In this document: piece by piece, positions 52,082 through 60,824 of the stretch
Layout: each line of letters starts with the position of its first letter
Numbering within the stretch: position 1 is the first letter of the stretch
Assembly: GCF_016918015.1 (NCBI RefSeq)
Contig: NZ_JAERMK010000012.1
Coordinates: forward strand, 1 to 64,000
Source: Glycomyces sp. YM15
GTDB taxonomy: Bacteria > Actinomycetota > Actinomycetes > Mycobacteriales > Micromonosporaceae
Reading direction: 5' to 3'
DNA: 64,000 nt
The notes under the pieces: model-generated
What the model saw: the letters and a program-made list of their open reading frames with translations, nothing else
The model's database searches: none
What the model was told of the DNA's origin: nothing
Translations under genes and position numbers: made by a program

Positions 52082-54506
52082 CGATGGGAAGCTCCATCGT
52101 GGCATCGTCGGGAACCGCGCGCCGGCGGCGCCACCGGAACCACACCAGCAGACCGAAACCGATGAGCAGGAGGACCATGCACCCACCGATCACATAAGCC
52201 CACCAGGGAAGACCGGCGACGCTCGCGCTCAGGTCGCCGCCCGCGACCTCGGCGGCCTCCTGCGGCTCGTCGGTCCGCAGGACGACTCGGTCCGCCTCGT
52301 ACGCGATCCGATAGCTCACGCCGCCGACCTCCAACACAGCGTCTTGAGCGAGGTCGGCGAAAGTGCCGGACACACCGCCCGCGGCGGTGACGACGGCGAT
52401 CTCCTCGGGGAGCGCGCCGCCCTCCTCATAGGCGACCGCCAGCGTCCCGTCGAGAGCGGCCTCGCCCCCGACCGTGAGCCCCCCGTTCGAGCTCACGGTC
52501 AGGGTCGAAGCCTCGCCGAGCGACAGGTCGCCGCCGACGCCGCTCGCAGCGCGGACCGTCAAGCCCTGGTCGACGATGAGGTCCCCGGCGAGCTCGGCCC
52601 CAGTCGCAGCGGCGCCGTCACCTTCAGCGCCGCCCTGGCGGGAGCTGTCGGCCCCCGCGTCGGCGCCGGCGTCGCCGTCCTGACCGGCGGTGCCGAGCAC
52701 CAGGACGCCCTCGGCGACGGTCCAAGCGCCCGCGGCACTGCTCGTGCCCGAGTACGTCCAAGCGCCGGTACCCGACTTGACCAGGCCGCCTTCGCCTTCG
52801 ACGCCGCCCGCATAAGCGGTGTCGCCCGCGACGGCCACGGTGAGGTCGTCGGCGCCGAGCCGCACGGTCGCTCCGGCGACGCCGCTGAGGTCGGTCACAG
52901 TCTGGCCCTCGACCTGCGAGAGGTCGAGGACGGCCGACTCGCCGGAGAGTTCGACGTGCTCGGAGGCGGCGAGGTCGCCGCCGGTGAGGGCCAGTGTGCC
53001 GCCGGAGACGGTGGTCGCGCCGGTATAGGTCGTGTCCCCGGTGAGCGTCAATGCGGCGGGGCCGGCCAGTTCGAGCCCGCCCTCGCCGCTGATGCGCGAG
53101 AGTTCGATGTCGGTGGAGGCGTTGGCGACCACGAGCATCCCGTCGTCGACCACCTCGGCGAGATCGGTCCCGGTGAGGAGCCAGCCGTCGCCGCCGTCCT
53201 CGCCCGTGCCCAGACGCAGCACCGCACCCGATTCGATCGTGGTGGCGCCGTCGTAGTTCTGCTGGTCGGCGAAGGTGACGTCATTGCCGGCAGTGCCCGC
53301 GATCGTGACGTCGCCGCTGCCGACGGCGGACATCGTGTCGTGGTAGATCCCGCCGGAGATCGGGGCGTCGAGCTGGACCGGGCCGTTGTAGTTCAGGATC
53401 AGGTGGCTGCGCATGCGCCTGGGGTGCATGTTGACGTAGACCGTGTCCCGGTTGCCCGGGAGGAAGAACTCGTTATCGGTGCCGTCCCCCCACTGCACCA
53501 GCGCACCCTCGATGTTGATGCCGCGCTTGTTGTGGTTGTGGGCCACGATCTCGTAGTTGAGGCTCGGGTCCGACAGCGACGGATCGGTGTCCGGCCCGGA
53601 GTCGGCCCACGAGTACACGCCGGACATCACCACCTTGCTCCCGAAGATCTGGGAGTGGAAGTTGATGTCGTTGCCCCACTCGCGGGAGTAGAAGTCCACG
53701 TCGAGGACGGTGTCATTGCCTTCCTGCGTGTCGATGATGAACGAGCCCTGGTTGAGCACCGTGTCCACTTCGGGCATGGTGGAGAGGAATTCTCTTTGGC
53801 TGTAGTGGATCACGGTGCCGTTGTAGAGCATGCCGGAGAACGTGTGGTTGCCCGCGAGGGAGAGGCCGTCCCAGGTGTGGCGCGGCTGGACGATGAACCC
53901 GGCCCCGCTGAGGTTGCCCGGGTGGTAGCGGCGACCGTGGACCGCGACGATCAGCGTGCCGTCGACGTGGTGGTTCAACGCGTTCCACTCGAAGTTGGAC
54001 AGATCGTACGGATAGTGCCCGAGCGTTCCGGTCGTGCCCGTGCCGTCGCCGTACTGGAGGGTGGCGCCGGATTCCACGGTCACTGCGGGCGGGTCGGGGT
54101 CTTCGATGGTGTTCCACCACCAGGGTTCGCCGCGCGCTTCGACGCGCTGGCGCTGCCGGTCCTCGGGGATGCTGAAATCGGAGTCGGCGGTGAGCACGAG
54201 CTTCCCCGGGCCGCTGACGGTGAGCGTGCCGACGCCCGAGAAGCGGCCGCCGTAGACGACTTCTTCGCCGTTGCCGAGGTTGACCACGGCGTCGCCGTTG
54301 AGCACGACGTCCTGTCCCGCACGGAGCTGGCCGGTGATGTCGTTGGCCGCCTGTGCCGGGGCGGCGGCGAACGGAACGGTCAGGAACGCGAGGAGTGCGG
54401 CCAGCAGCAGACGCGCCCATGCTGTCGCGCGTCTCCGCCCGGCGGTGCCGCGCTGGAACGCGGCGGTCGAGCTGCAAGGCGGTCCGAGGAGAGGAGAATC
54501 CTTCAC
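52065..54506 (-). CDS. Passenger-like beta-strand-repeat protein with C-terminal membrane anchor
   Basis: 813 residues from a GTG at 54506. A signal peptide (hydrophobic about 32-50, end APAQA) is followed by a beta-helix-like region with autotransporter-associated strand repeats: GVGTLTVSGPGKLVLTADS near 93, GGLELAGPAALTLTGDTTYTG near 470, GGLVKSGTGAWTYSG near 565. An Asp/Gly-rich insert lies near 595-625. Near the end GLPWWAYVIGGCMVLLLIGF is a membrane helix, then WFRWRRRRAVPDDA inside. Autotransporters normally end in an outer-membrane barrel; here a helix replaces it. The final codons lie in the 104-bp repeat. Surface adhesion is an inference. Confidence 0.82.
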   Translation of the reverse strand: MKDSPLLGPPCSSTAAFQRGTAGRRRATAWARLLLAALLAFLTVPFAAAPAQAANDITGQLRAGQDVVLNGDAVVNLGNGEEVVYGGRFSGVGTLTVSGPGKLVLTADSDFSIPEDRQRQRVEARGEPWWWNTIEDPDPPAVTVESGATLQYGDGTGTTGTLGHYPYDLSNFEWNALNHHVDGTLIVAVHGRRYHPGNLSGAGFIVQPRHTWDGLSLAGNHTFSGMLYNGTVIHYSQREFLSTMPEVDTVLNQGSFIIDTQEGNDTVLDVDFYSREWGNDINFHSQIFGSKVVMSGVYSWADSGPDTDPSLSDPSLNYEIVAHNHNKRGINIEGALVQWGDGTDNEFFLPGNRDTVYVNMHPRRMRSHLILNYNGPVQLDAPISGGIYHDTMSAVGSGDVTIAGTAGNDVTFADQQNYDGATTIESGAVLRLGTGEDGGDGWLLTGTDLAEVVDDGMLVVANASTDIELSRISGEGGLELAGPAALTLTGDTTYTGATTVSGGTLALTGGDLAASEHVELSGESAVLDLSQVEGQTVTDLSGVAGATVRLGADDLTVAVAGDTAYAGGVEGEGGLVKSGTGAWTYSGTSSAAGAWTVAEGVLVLGTAGQDGDAGADAGADSSRQGGAEGDGAAATGAELAGDLIVDQGLTVRAASGVGGDLSLGEASTLTVSSNGGLTVGGEAALDGTLAVAYEEGGALPEEIAVVTAAGGVSGTFADLAQDAVLEVGGVSYRIAYEADRVVLRTDEPQEAAEVAGGDLSASVAGLPWWAYVIGGCMVLLLIGFGLLVWFRWRRRRAVPDDATMELPIVKART

Positions 54507-54661
54507 GGTTCAACAAGTTACCCGGTGATTTTCAGCGCTTTTCGGTGGGTGGGCGAGCCTCGTCCTGGTCCCGGCCGCGCGGTGCCGCCGGGTTTGCGAG
54601 CTCTGCTCGGGTGCGGCGCAGTGCGTCCCGCGCCACCGCGAGCGGGGTTATGGTGGGCCGT

Positions 54662-55342
54662 ATGCATGTCGTCATCGCCGGAGGGCACGGACAGATCGCG
54701 CTGCGCCTCACCGAGATCCTGGCCGCCGAAGGGCATTCGGTCACCGGGCTCATCCGCAATCCCGACCACGCCGAGGACCTCGCCGCGATCGGCGGTCGTC
54801 CCATCGTCATCGACCTCGAGCAGGCCGACGCCGAGCACCTCGGCGGGCTCCTCGCCTCCGAGATGTACGGGGAGGTCGACGCGGTGGTCTTCGCCGCGGG
54901 CGCCGGGCCCGGCAGCGGCGCGGCCCGCAAGGACACCGTGGACCGGGCGGCGTCGGTGCTGCTCGCCGAAGCGGCCGAGCGGGCGGGCGTGCGCCGCTTC
55001 CTGCAGATCTCCAGCATGGGCGTCGACTCGGAGCCCGATCCCAGTCGCGACGAGGTATGGGCGGCGTACATCGAGGCCAAGGCCGCGGCCGAGGAGGACC
55101 TGCGCGCCCGAGACCTCGACTGGATCATCCTGCGTCCCGGTTCGCTCACGAACGACCCGCCGACCGGGCAGGTGCATCTCGCCGAACCGCCGGTGGGTCG
55201 CGGCGCGGTCACTCGCTCCGATGTGGCCGCGGTGTTGGCCGAACTCCTGCGCCGTCCAGCGGTGTCGCGCCTGGTCCTGGAGCTGCGCGGTGGTGACGTC
55301 GCGGTGACCGACGCGGTGGACGCGCTCGTCCCGGAGGAGTGA
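54662..55342 (+). CDS. NAD(P)-binding atypical SDR (NmrA/YwnB-like)
   Basis: 226 residues from the ATG at 54662 (MHVVIAGGHGQIALRL). The Rossmann motif GGHGQIA, then VIDLEQADAEHL, FAAGAGPGSGAARKDTVDRA and FLQISSMGVDS follow the YwnB/HSCARG pattern. The YxxxK pair is present as YIEAKAAAE. It probably acts as a redox sensor or epimerase-like enzyme of unknown substrate. TATGGT lies seven bases before the ATG, so the mRNA may be leaderless. Confidence 0.88.
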   Translation: MHVVIAGGHGQIALRLTEILAAEGHSVTGLIRNPDHAEDLAAIGGRPIVIDLEQADAEHLGGLLASEMYGEVDAVVFAAGAGPGSGAARKDTVDRAASVLLAEAAERAGVRRFLQISSMGVDSEPDPSRDEVWAAYIEAKAAAEEDLRARDLDWIILRPGSLTNDPPTGQVHLAEPPVGRGAVTRSDVAAVLAELLRRPAVSRLVLELRGGDVAVTDAVDALVPEE

Positions 55343-55378
55343 GCGCGCCTGTCCGCTTGTCTCCCATGCGTATGCGGA

Positions 55379-55408
55379 TTGCGGCGGCAAAAGGCGTTGC
55401 TCGATACT
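55379..55408 (+). promoter_or_regulatory. Leaderless promoter of the APH-like kinase
   Basis: TTGCGG (55379-55384), an 18-bp spacer and GATACT (55403-55408) lie six bases before the ATG at 55415. Confidence 0.55.
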
Positions 55409-55414
55409 GTACCG

Positions 55415-56341
55415 ATGCGATTCGGTGTGGTTCCCTCCTCGGTCCGCCGCGACGTCCTCGCCTGGCACGGCAGTGCCGGCCAGGCCTGGCTCGACGGCCT
55501 TCCCAAGACGGTCTGGCGTCTGCAGCGGCTGTGGTCGCTGCGGACCGACGGCCCGCCCTACGGAGGCGGCAGCCACTCCTATGTGGTCCCGGTCCGGAGG
55601 GAGACCGGGGAGCAGGCGGTCCTCAAGGTCATCTACCGGGACGGGGAGAACGCCGCCGAACCGACTGCGCTGCACCAGTACGCGGGCGACGGCGCGGTGC
55701 GCCTGTTCGAGTACGACGCCGAGACCGGAGCGATGCTCCTCGAGCGGGCCGTCCCCGGCAACCGCCTCAAGTCGACCCGCTTCTTCGGCCACCGCACCCC
55801 GGAGGCCGCATGGCGGCGCATCGGGATCGCCTGCGGCCTCTACCGGAGGCTGTGGCGGCCCATGACCGCGGCCGACGGGTTCCCTGATTTCCCCGCGGCC
55901 ACCGAGATGCTCGACCAGTGGCGGGCCGAGTACGGCGATCCGCGAAGCGCGGCACGGCAGGGCCCCGGCGCGAACCGGCTCGACCTCGCGCTGGACCTGT
56001 GCGACCGGCTCGCGGACCCGCCTGAACTCGGCATCGGCAACCGCGACACGCACCTCGGGAACATCGTTTCGGCCGAACGCGAACCGTGGCTGGTGATCGA
56101 CCCCAAGCCCTACCTCGCCGAGCGGGCCTTCGACGGCGGGTACCTGCTGTTCATGCTGCAGCACCACGGCCCGCACAGCGGCACCGAGCTGATCGCGGCC
56201 GTGGCCGAAGGCCTCGGCGTCGACGTCGAACGCCTCCGCGCGTGGGCCCTGCTGCGCGCCATCGACCACTTGACGGAGGTCGAGGGGGAACGCGACGTCA
56301 CCGCCGCCGAGGCGACCGTGGCAGCACTCGAACGAGCGTGA
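55415..56341 (+). CDS. APH-like phosphotransferase (streptomycin 6-kinase family)
   Basis: 308 residues of the streptomycin/hydroxyurea kinase family (APH_6-type). Visible are the Gly-rich loop region GGGSHSYVVPV, Lys in AVLKVIYRDGE, the catalytic loop GNRDTHLGN (Asp as base, Asn as metal ligand) and the DFG-like VIDPKPYLAE. The catalytic loop differs from the usual HGDLHHGN: the His-Gly before the Asp is replaced by Asn-Arg. The substrate may be an antibiotic or a metabolite. A hairpin follows the stop. Confidence 0.85.
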   Translation: MRFGVVPSSVRRDVLAWHGSAGQAWLDGLPKTVWRLQRLWSLRTDGPPYGGGSHSYVVPVRRETGEQAVLKVIYRDGENAAEPTALHQYAGDGAVRLFEYDAETGAMLLERAVPGNRLKSTRFFGHRTPEAAWRRIGIACGLYRRLWRPMTAADGFPDFPAATEMLDQWRAEYGDPRSAARQGPGANRLDLALDLCDRLADPPELGIGNRDTHLGNIVSAEREPWLVIDPKPYLAERAFDGGYLLFMLQHHGPHSGTELIAAVAEGLGVDVERLRAWALLRAIDHLTEVEGERDVTAAEATVAALERA

Positions 56342-56348
56342 CCGAAGC

Positions 56349-56374
56349 GGCGGCCACCTGATGTGGTGGCCGCC
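56349..56374. terminator. Convergent terminator
   Basis: GGCGGCCACC (56349-56358) and GGTGGCCGCC (56365-56374) with a 6-nt loop, 8 bases after the kinase stop. Confidence 0.6.
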
Positions 56375-56456
56375 AGTCTCGTTCAGGTGAGAAGACTCCG
56401 GTCGGATTTCCGACTCGTGCGCGAGTCGTCTACTCGTCCTTGGCTCCCTTGAGGAG

Positions 56457-56705
56457 TCAGGCGCGACGCTCGCTGCGGTCGGCCAGGAGACCGCGCAGAC
56501 CGATCACGCCGATCGCGACGCCGAGTCCGAACGAGGTGACCGCAAGTGCCGAGTGGACCCAGAAGAACCCCGTCGGATCGCCCGCGGCGTCGAACGCCAG
56601 GCCGCTGACGTCCTCGAACAGGTTCTTGACGAAGGTGGTCCAGATGAACACCGACCACACGCCGAAGGCGAGCAGGAACACCGAGACCGGACGGCTGAGC
56701 TTCAT
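56457..56705 (-). CDS. SCO4848-family membrane protein
   Basis: 82 residues from the ATG at 56705. Two membrane helices surround WTTFVKNLFEDVSGLAFD and DPTGFFWVHSALAVTSFGLG. The opening MKLSRPVSVFLLAFGVWSVF and the GFFWVH stretch match the actinobacterial SCO4848 family. Function is unknown. The -10 GATACT lies six bases before the start. Confidence 0.85.
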   Translation of the reverse strand: MKLSRPVSVFLLAFGVWSVFIWTTFVKNLFEDVSGLAFDAAGDPTGFFWVHSALAVTSFGLGVAIGVIGLRGLLADRSERRA

Positions 56706-56711
56706 GGCACC

Positions 56712-56740
56712 AGTATCCGGCCGCGCGGGGGACCGGGCAT
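56712..56740 (-). promoter_or_regulatory. Leaderless promoter of SCO4848-family gene
   Basis: On the leftward strand ATGCCC (56740-56735), a 17-bp spacer and GATACT (56717-56712) are followed after six bases by the ATG at 56705. Confidence 0.5.
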
Positions 56741-56934
56741 TCCGGGCGCGCCGCACCGGTCGCCGGTCACGTCGGGGTGCGAATCGGGTCTTCTCCCGCG
56801 AACGATCCGCCGGGTGCGCCTACTATCCTGGTCTTTGCAGACCCGGTGTCACTCTGTGCGGCACTTGCGTGCATACCGTGGTCTGCGATGATGGAGACCG
56901 GAATGTCATCAATGCATGGAATGGCTGGCCCGGA

Positions 56935-57237
56935 ATGAGCGGACCTGACAACACCTCACTGCCAGGCGGATACCCCGATCCCGAGGTCGTGGGCTGGGCG
57001 CGGACCGAGGACCTCGAGTTCGCGGGCCTCCACATCAGAATGACCATTACCCCCGGGGAACGGATCGTGCAGCTGTGGGAGCTGATCGACGGCCGACCGG
57101 TGCGCTGGTTCGGCAATGTCTTTCGCATCGACGCCGAACCGCCCGTCCTCTATGTCAACTACCGCTACGAGGCGCGCCTCAGCCGCTCCCAGCGCGACGT
57201 CCTCGCCCGCACGGGCGCCAAATTCTGGAAGGGCTGA
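56935..57237 (+). CDS. Unrecognised small protein
   Basis: 100 residues from the ATG at 56935 (MSGPDNTSLPGGYPDPEVVG). A beta-rich domain follows, with HIRMTITPGERIVQLWELID, PVRWFGNVFRIDAEPPVLYV and NYRYEARLSRSQRDVLA. No family or motif is recognised; no membrane segment. The coding bias is clear over the whole length. The exact start is uncertain because no ribosome site is evident. Confidence 0.6.
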   Translation: MSGPDNTSLPGGYPDPEVVGWARTEDLEFAGLHIRMTITPGERIVQLWELIDGRPVRWFGNVFRIDAEPPVLYVNYRYEARLSRSQRDVLARTGAKFWKG

Positions 57238-57310
57238 CCCACACGGTGTCGACCCCGCCCGTGCATCGGTAACGATTGCGCTCGCGGCGCAATGGCGGTG
57301 AACGGCGCGC

Positions 57311-57760
57311 TCACTCGGTCCCGACGCGTTCCAAGGCCTCCACGAGCGGCGTGAACTCAGGGTTCTTCCGCGCCTCCTCGAGCGCCTCCGCCAGTGCCCG
57401 GTCGTGGGACGGCGTCGCGTCGGCGAGCAGCTTCCGCCCGGACTCGGTGACGTCGGTGTAGATCCCGCGCCGGTCGTCGGCGCAGATGGTCCGCTGCAGC
57501 AGTCCCCGGTCCTCCATGCGCGTCACCAGGCGTGTGGTCGCGCTCTGGCTCAGCACGACCGCCTCGGCCACCTGGCGCATCTGCAGGTGCCTGCCCGGGG
57601 CCTGCCGGTCGAGTACGGTGAGCAGCGAGAACTCGCGAACGGAGAGGCCGTGCTCGGCTTCGAGGCGGCGTTCGATGCGGTCGGCGATACCGTCGTGCAG
57701 GGCGGAGAGGGCGCACCAGTGCTGGGCCAGTGCGGTGCTGGGGGATGCCGCTGTACTCAT
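57311..57760 (-). CDS. MarR-family regulator
   Basis: 149 residues from the ATG at 57760, preceded by GGAGGAGC. The winged helix reads MRQVAEAVVLSQSATTRLVTRM with the DDRRGIYTDVTESGRKLL wing. Its gene is divergent from a three-gene redox cluster. A palindrome (57798-57817) lies in the gap, 38 bases upstream of this start. It likely represses itself and the redox operon until an electrophile or oxidant binds; no obvious reactive Cys is in the DNA-binding region, though Cys is present near the wing (TICADDRRG). Confidence 0.9.
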   Translation of the reverse strand: MSTAASPSTALAQHWCALSALHDGIADRIERRLEAEHGLSVREFSLLTVLDRQAPGRHLQMRQVAEAVVLSQSATTRLVTRMEDRGLLQRTICADDRRGIYTDVTESGRKLLADATPSHDRALAEALEEARKNPEFTPLVEALERVGTE

Positions 57761-57797
57761 GATGCTCCTCCGGCTCGTTCCGATCGGTCTCAATACT

Positions 57798-57817
57798 AGC
57801 GTATCGCGATATACGTT
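57798..57817. promoter_or_regulatory. Candidate MarR operator
   Basis: AGCGTATCGCGATATACGTT has outer arms CGTAT/ATACG around CGCGAT and lies in the divergent gap. A second symmetric element, TTGCA-N12-TGCAA, follows at about 57837-57858. Confidence 0.55.
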
Positions 57818-58004
57818 ACAGGCAGATAATCGTTCCTTGCATTAGTCAGCGTCTGCAAGTAATGTCGTCCTCGGCAGTTCCGAAACCGAGCACGCCCGCA
57901 ACGGCCCGCGGACAGGCGGCCACTCCTGCCGTGCCGCTCAAGGCGAGCACCGATTTCAGCCACGCCCGGCCCTCCCGGGCCGCCTACCAACATACGGAGA
58001 ACCG

Positions 58005-58880
58005 ATGAGCGACAAGCCGACCGTGAGCGTCCTGGGTACCGGCATCATGGGGGCCGCCATGGCCCGCAACCTCGCCCGCGCCGGGCACGAGGTCACCGCC
58101 TGGAACCGCAGCCGCGAAAAGGCCGAACCGCTCACCGCCGACGGCATCCGCATCGCCGACACCCCCGCCGATGCCGTCGCGGACACCGAAGCGATCGTGA
58201 CCATGCTCCACGACGGACCCGCCGCCCTCCACGTCATGCGTCAAGCCGCTCCCGCACTGCGACCCGGCACGCGATGGATCCAGTCGACCACCGCGGGCCT
58301 CGACGGCATCGCCGGACTCGCCGCCTTCGCCGCCGAACACGACCTCGTGTTCTTCGACGCCCCCGTCCTCGGCACCCGCGAACCCGCCGAAGCCGGCAAG
58401 CTCACCGTCCTCGCCTCCGGCCCCAACGACGACCGGGTCGCGAACGCCGTGTTCGACGCCGTCGGCGCGAAGACCCTGTGGATCGGCCCGAACGGCGCCG
58501 ACGGCGCCGCTTCCCGGCTCAAACTCGTCGCCAACAGCTGGGTCCTCCTGCTCACCCACGGGATCGGCGAAGTCCTCGCGCTGGCCGAAGGCCTCGGGGT
58601 CGACCCGCGGCGCTTCTTCGAACTCATCGAGGGCGGCCCGCTCGACGCGGGATACGCGCGCCTCAAGGGCGGTCTGATCCTGAAGGGCGAAACCAGGAAC
58701 ACCAGCTTCGGCCTCGACACCGCGGAGAAGGACGCGCGGCTCATCGTCGAGGCCGCTCGCGCGAACGGCGTCCGACTCGACCTGGGCGAGGCCGGGGCCG
58801 AGCGCTTCCGCCGCGCCTCCGCGCAGGGGCACGGCGGCGAGGACATGGCCGCGTCGTACTACGCGAGCTTCGACCGATAG
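58005..58880 (+). CDS. NAD(P)-dependent beta-hydroxyacid dehydrogenase-like oxidoreductase
   Basis: 291 residues of the 3-hydroxyisobutyrate dehydrogenase group. The Rossmann motif VLGTGIMGAAMARNLARAG (about 8-26), FFDAPVLGTREPAEAGKL (the substrate-binding motif) and the catalytic Lys in SRLKLVANSWV are all intact. The substrate may be a beta-hydroxyacid or glyoxylate-type carbonyl. It is first of three rightward genes, with 58 bases to the next, and sits downstream of the probable MarR operator. Confidence 0.9.
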   Translation: MSDKPTVSVLGTGIMGAAMARNLARAGHEVTAWNRSREKAEPLTADGIRIADTPADAVADTEAIVTMLHDGPAALHVMRQAAPALRPGTRWIQSTTAGLDGIAGLAAFAAEHDLVFFDAPVLGTREPAEAGKLTVLASGPNDDRVANAVFDAVGAKTLWIGPNGADGAASRLKLVANSWVLLLTHGIGEVLALAEGLGVDPRRFFELIEGGPLDAGYARLKGGLILKGETRNTSFGLDTAEKDARLIVEAARANGVRLDLGEAGAERFRRASAQGHGGEDMAASYYASFDR

Positions 58881-58938
58881 CGGCACGACCACGAGCTGCA
58901 CCGACGAGTAGCAAGCACCGCAACGAGAAGGAGCCATC

Positions 58939-59631
58939 ATGGCGAGGATGCTGTTCATCATGACCGGGGCCGACGAGTGGACGCTGAACGACGGCACCAA
59001 GCACACCACCGGATACTGGGCCGAGGAGGCCGTGATCCCGCTCGAAGCGTTCAAGCACGCCGGGCACGAGGTCACCGTGGCGACGCCCGGCGGCGTGGTG
59101 CCGCCGGTCGACCCGGCGAGCCTCACCGAAGCAGCCGGCGGCGGCGCGGAGACCGCCGCGCACCTGCGCACCGCGATCGCGACGGCCGCCGAGTTCGCCA
59201 AGCCCGTGGACCTCGCCGGTGTGGACCCCGACGACTTCGACGCCGTGTTCGCGCCCGGCGGCCACGGACCCATGGAAGACCTGGCCGCCAACGCCGACTC
59301 CGGTCGCCTGCTGGCTGGAGCGCTCCGCGACGGCAAGCCCGTCGGCCTGGTCTGCCACGGCCTGGCCGCGCTCCTCGCCGCCCAAGACGAGGGCGTGAAC
59401 GCCTTCGCCGGTTACCGCGTCACCGGTTTCAGCAACGCCGAGGAGCGCCTGGCTCGACTGGCCGACAAAGCCCCGTGGCTGCTCCAAGACGAGCTCGAGG
59501 CCGCCGGAGTAGTCTTCACGGCCGCCGACCCGTTCACCCCGCACGTGCAGGTCGACCGCAACCTCGTCACCGGCCAGAACCCGCAGTCCTCCGCCGCGGC
59601 CGCCGAGGCCCTCGGCGACCTCATCGGCTAG
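58939..59631 (+). CDS. DJ-1/PfpI-family protein (class I glutamine amidotransferase-like)
   Basis: 230 residues. The elbow region VGLVCHGLAALLAAQ carries the reactive Cys, and AGHEVTVATPGG and APGGHGPMEDLAA match the Hsp31/YDR533-type subfamily. Such proteins deglycate or hydrate methylglyoxal and act in carbonyl stress. GAGAAGGAG precedes the ATG. Second of three genes in the MarR-controlled cluster, between a dehydrogenase and an ene-reductase. Confidence 0.9.
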   Translation: MARMLFIMTGADEWTLNDGTKHTTGYWAEEAVIPLEAFKHAGHEVTVATPGGVVPPVDPASLTEAAGGGAETAAHLRTAIATAAEFAKPVDLAGVDPDDFDAVFAPGGHGPMEDLAANADSGRLLAGALRDGKPVGLVCHGLAALLAAQDEGVNAFAGYRVTGFSNAEERLARLADKAPWLLQDELEAAGVVFTAADPFTPHVQVDRNLVTGQNPQSSAAAAEALGDLIG

Positions 59632-59662
59632 CGCCCGACCCGAAACCCCGAAAGGACCCACC

Positions 59663-60748
59663 TTGACCAGCAATCTGTTCGCCCCGATCACGATGCGCGG
59701 GACCACCGTCCCCAACCGGATCTGGATGGCGCCGATGTGCCAGTACAGCGCCGAGGCCGCGGGACCCGCGACCGGCGCGCCGAACGACTGGCACCTGCAG
59801 CACTACGGCGCCCGCGCCGTCGGCGGCCCCGGACTGATCCTGGTGGAGGCCACCGCGATCGCGCCCGAGGGGCGCATCAGCCCGGCCGACCTCGGCATCT
59901 GGAACGACGCCCAGGTCGAAGGGCATAGGCGGCTCACCGCGTTCATGCGCGGCCAAGGGGTGGTCCCGGGCATCCAGATCGCGCACGCGGGCCGGAAGGG
60001 CGGCACCGACGCGCGCGGCGGCGGCTCGCTCGCCCTGGACGAGGGCGGCTGGGAGACGGTGGCGCCCAGCGCGATCGCGTTCGGCGACTATGCGGTACCG
60101 CACGAGCTGAGCGTCGAGGAGATCCGCGGGGTCGTCACCGCGTTCGCGGAGGCGGCCGAGCGGGCGCTCGCCGCGGGGTACGAGGTCATCGAGGTGCACG
60201 GCGCCCACGGCTACCTCGTCCACGAGTTCCTCTCCCCGGTCTCGAACCGCCGCGAAGACGAGTACGGCGGCGACTTCGAGCGCCGGGCCCGTCTCGCGCT
60301 CGAGATCGTCGACGCGGTGCGCGCGGTGGTGGGGGAGCAGGTGCCGGTGCTGTTCCGGGTCTCGGCCACCGACTGGATCGAACCCGACGGATGGACCGCC
60401 GACCAGACCGTGCGCCTCGCCGCGCTGCTGCGCGAGCACACCGTCGACCTGGTCGACGTCTCGACCGGCGGGAGCGTCCCGGACGCCCGGATCCCCGCGG
60501 GCCCCGGCTACCAGGTGCCGTTCGCCGAGCGGATCCGCCGCGAGACCGGGATGCCCACGGGCGCGGTCGGCCTCATCACCGAGGCGCAGCAGGCCGAGAA
60601 GATCCTCGCCGAAGGCGGCGCCGACGTCGTCCTGCTCGGCCGCGAACTCCTGCGCAATCCGTACTGGCCGCGCCAGGCCGCGCACGAGCTCGGCGCGGAG
60701 CACCCGCTCCCTCGCCAGTACGGGCGTGCCGACCGCAAGCGGGCTTGA
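59663..60748 (+). CDS. Old yellow enzyme family ene-reductase (YqjM-like)
   Basis: 361 residues from a TTG at 59663, preceded by AAAGGA. FMN-binding old yellow enzyme features are WMAPMCQYSA with the YqjM-type Cys, QIAHAGRKGG with its His, VHGAHGYLVHEFLSPVSN, and ILAEGGADVVLLGRELL near the end. It reduces activated C=C bonds of electrophilic enones using NAD(P)H. It is last in the MarR cluster; a strong hairpin follows. Confidence 0.92.
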   Translation: MTSNLFAPITMRGTTVPNRIWMAPMCQYSAEAAGPATGAPNDWHLQHYGARAVGGPGLILVEATAIAPEGRISPADLGIWNDAQVEGHRRLTAFMRGQGVVPGIQIAHAGRKGGTDARGGGSLALDEGGWETVAPSAIAFGDYAVPHELSVEEIRGVVTAFAEAAERALAAGYEVIEVHGAHGYLVHEFLSPVSNRREDEYGGDFERRARLALEIVDAVRAVVGEQVPVLFRVSATDWIEPDGWTADQTVRLAALLREHTVDLVDVSTGGSVPDARIPAGPGYQVPFAERIRRETGMPTGAVGLITEAQQAEKILAEGGADVVLLGRELLRNPYWPRQAAHELGAEHPLPRQYGRADRKRA

Positions 60749-60751
60749 CAT

Positions 60752-60784
60752 CCGGTCGGGAGGCGGGCTGCGCCTCCCGACCGG
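60752..60784. terminator. Convergent terminator after ene-reductase
   Basis: Perfect 14-bp arms CCGGTCGGGAGGCG (60752-60765) and CGCCTCCCGACCGG (60771-60784) with a 5-nt loop. Confidence 0.75.
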
Positions 60785-60824
60785 CCCGTCGAAGAGCCCG
60801 TGGACCACGGTCCGGAGCCTTCCG

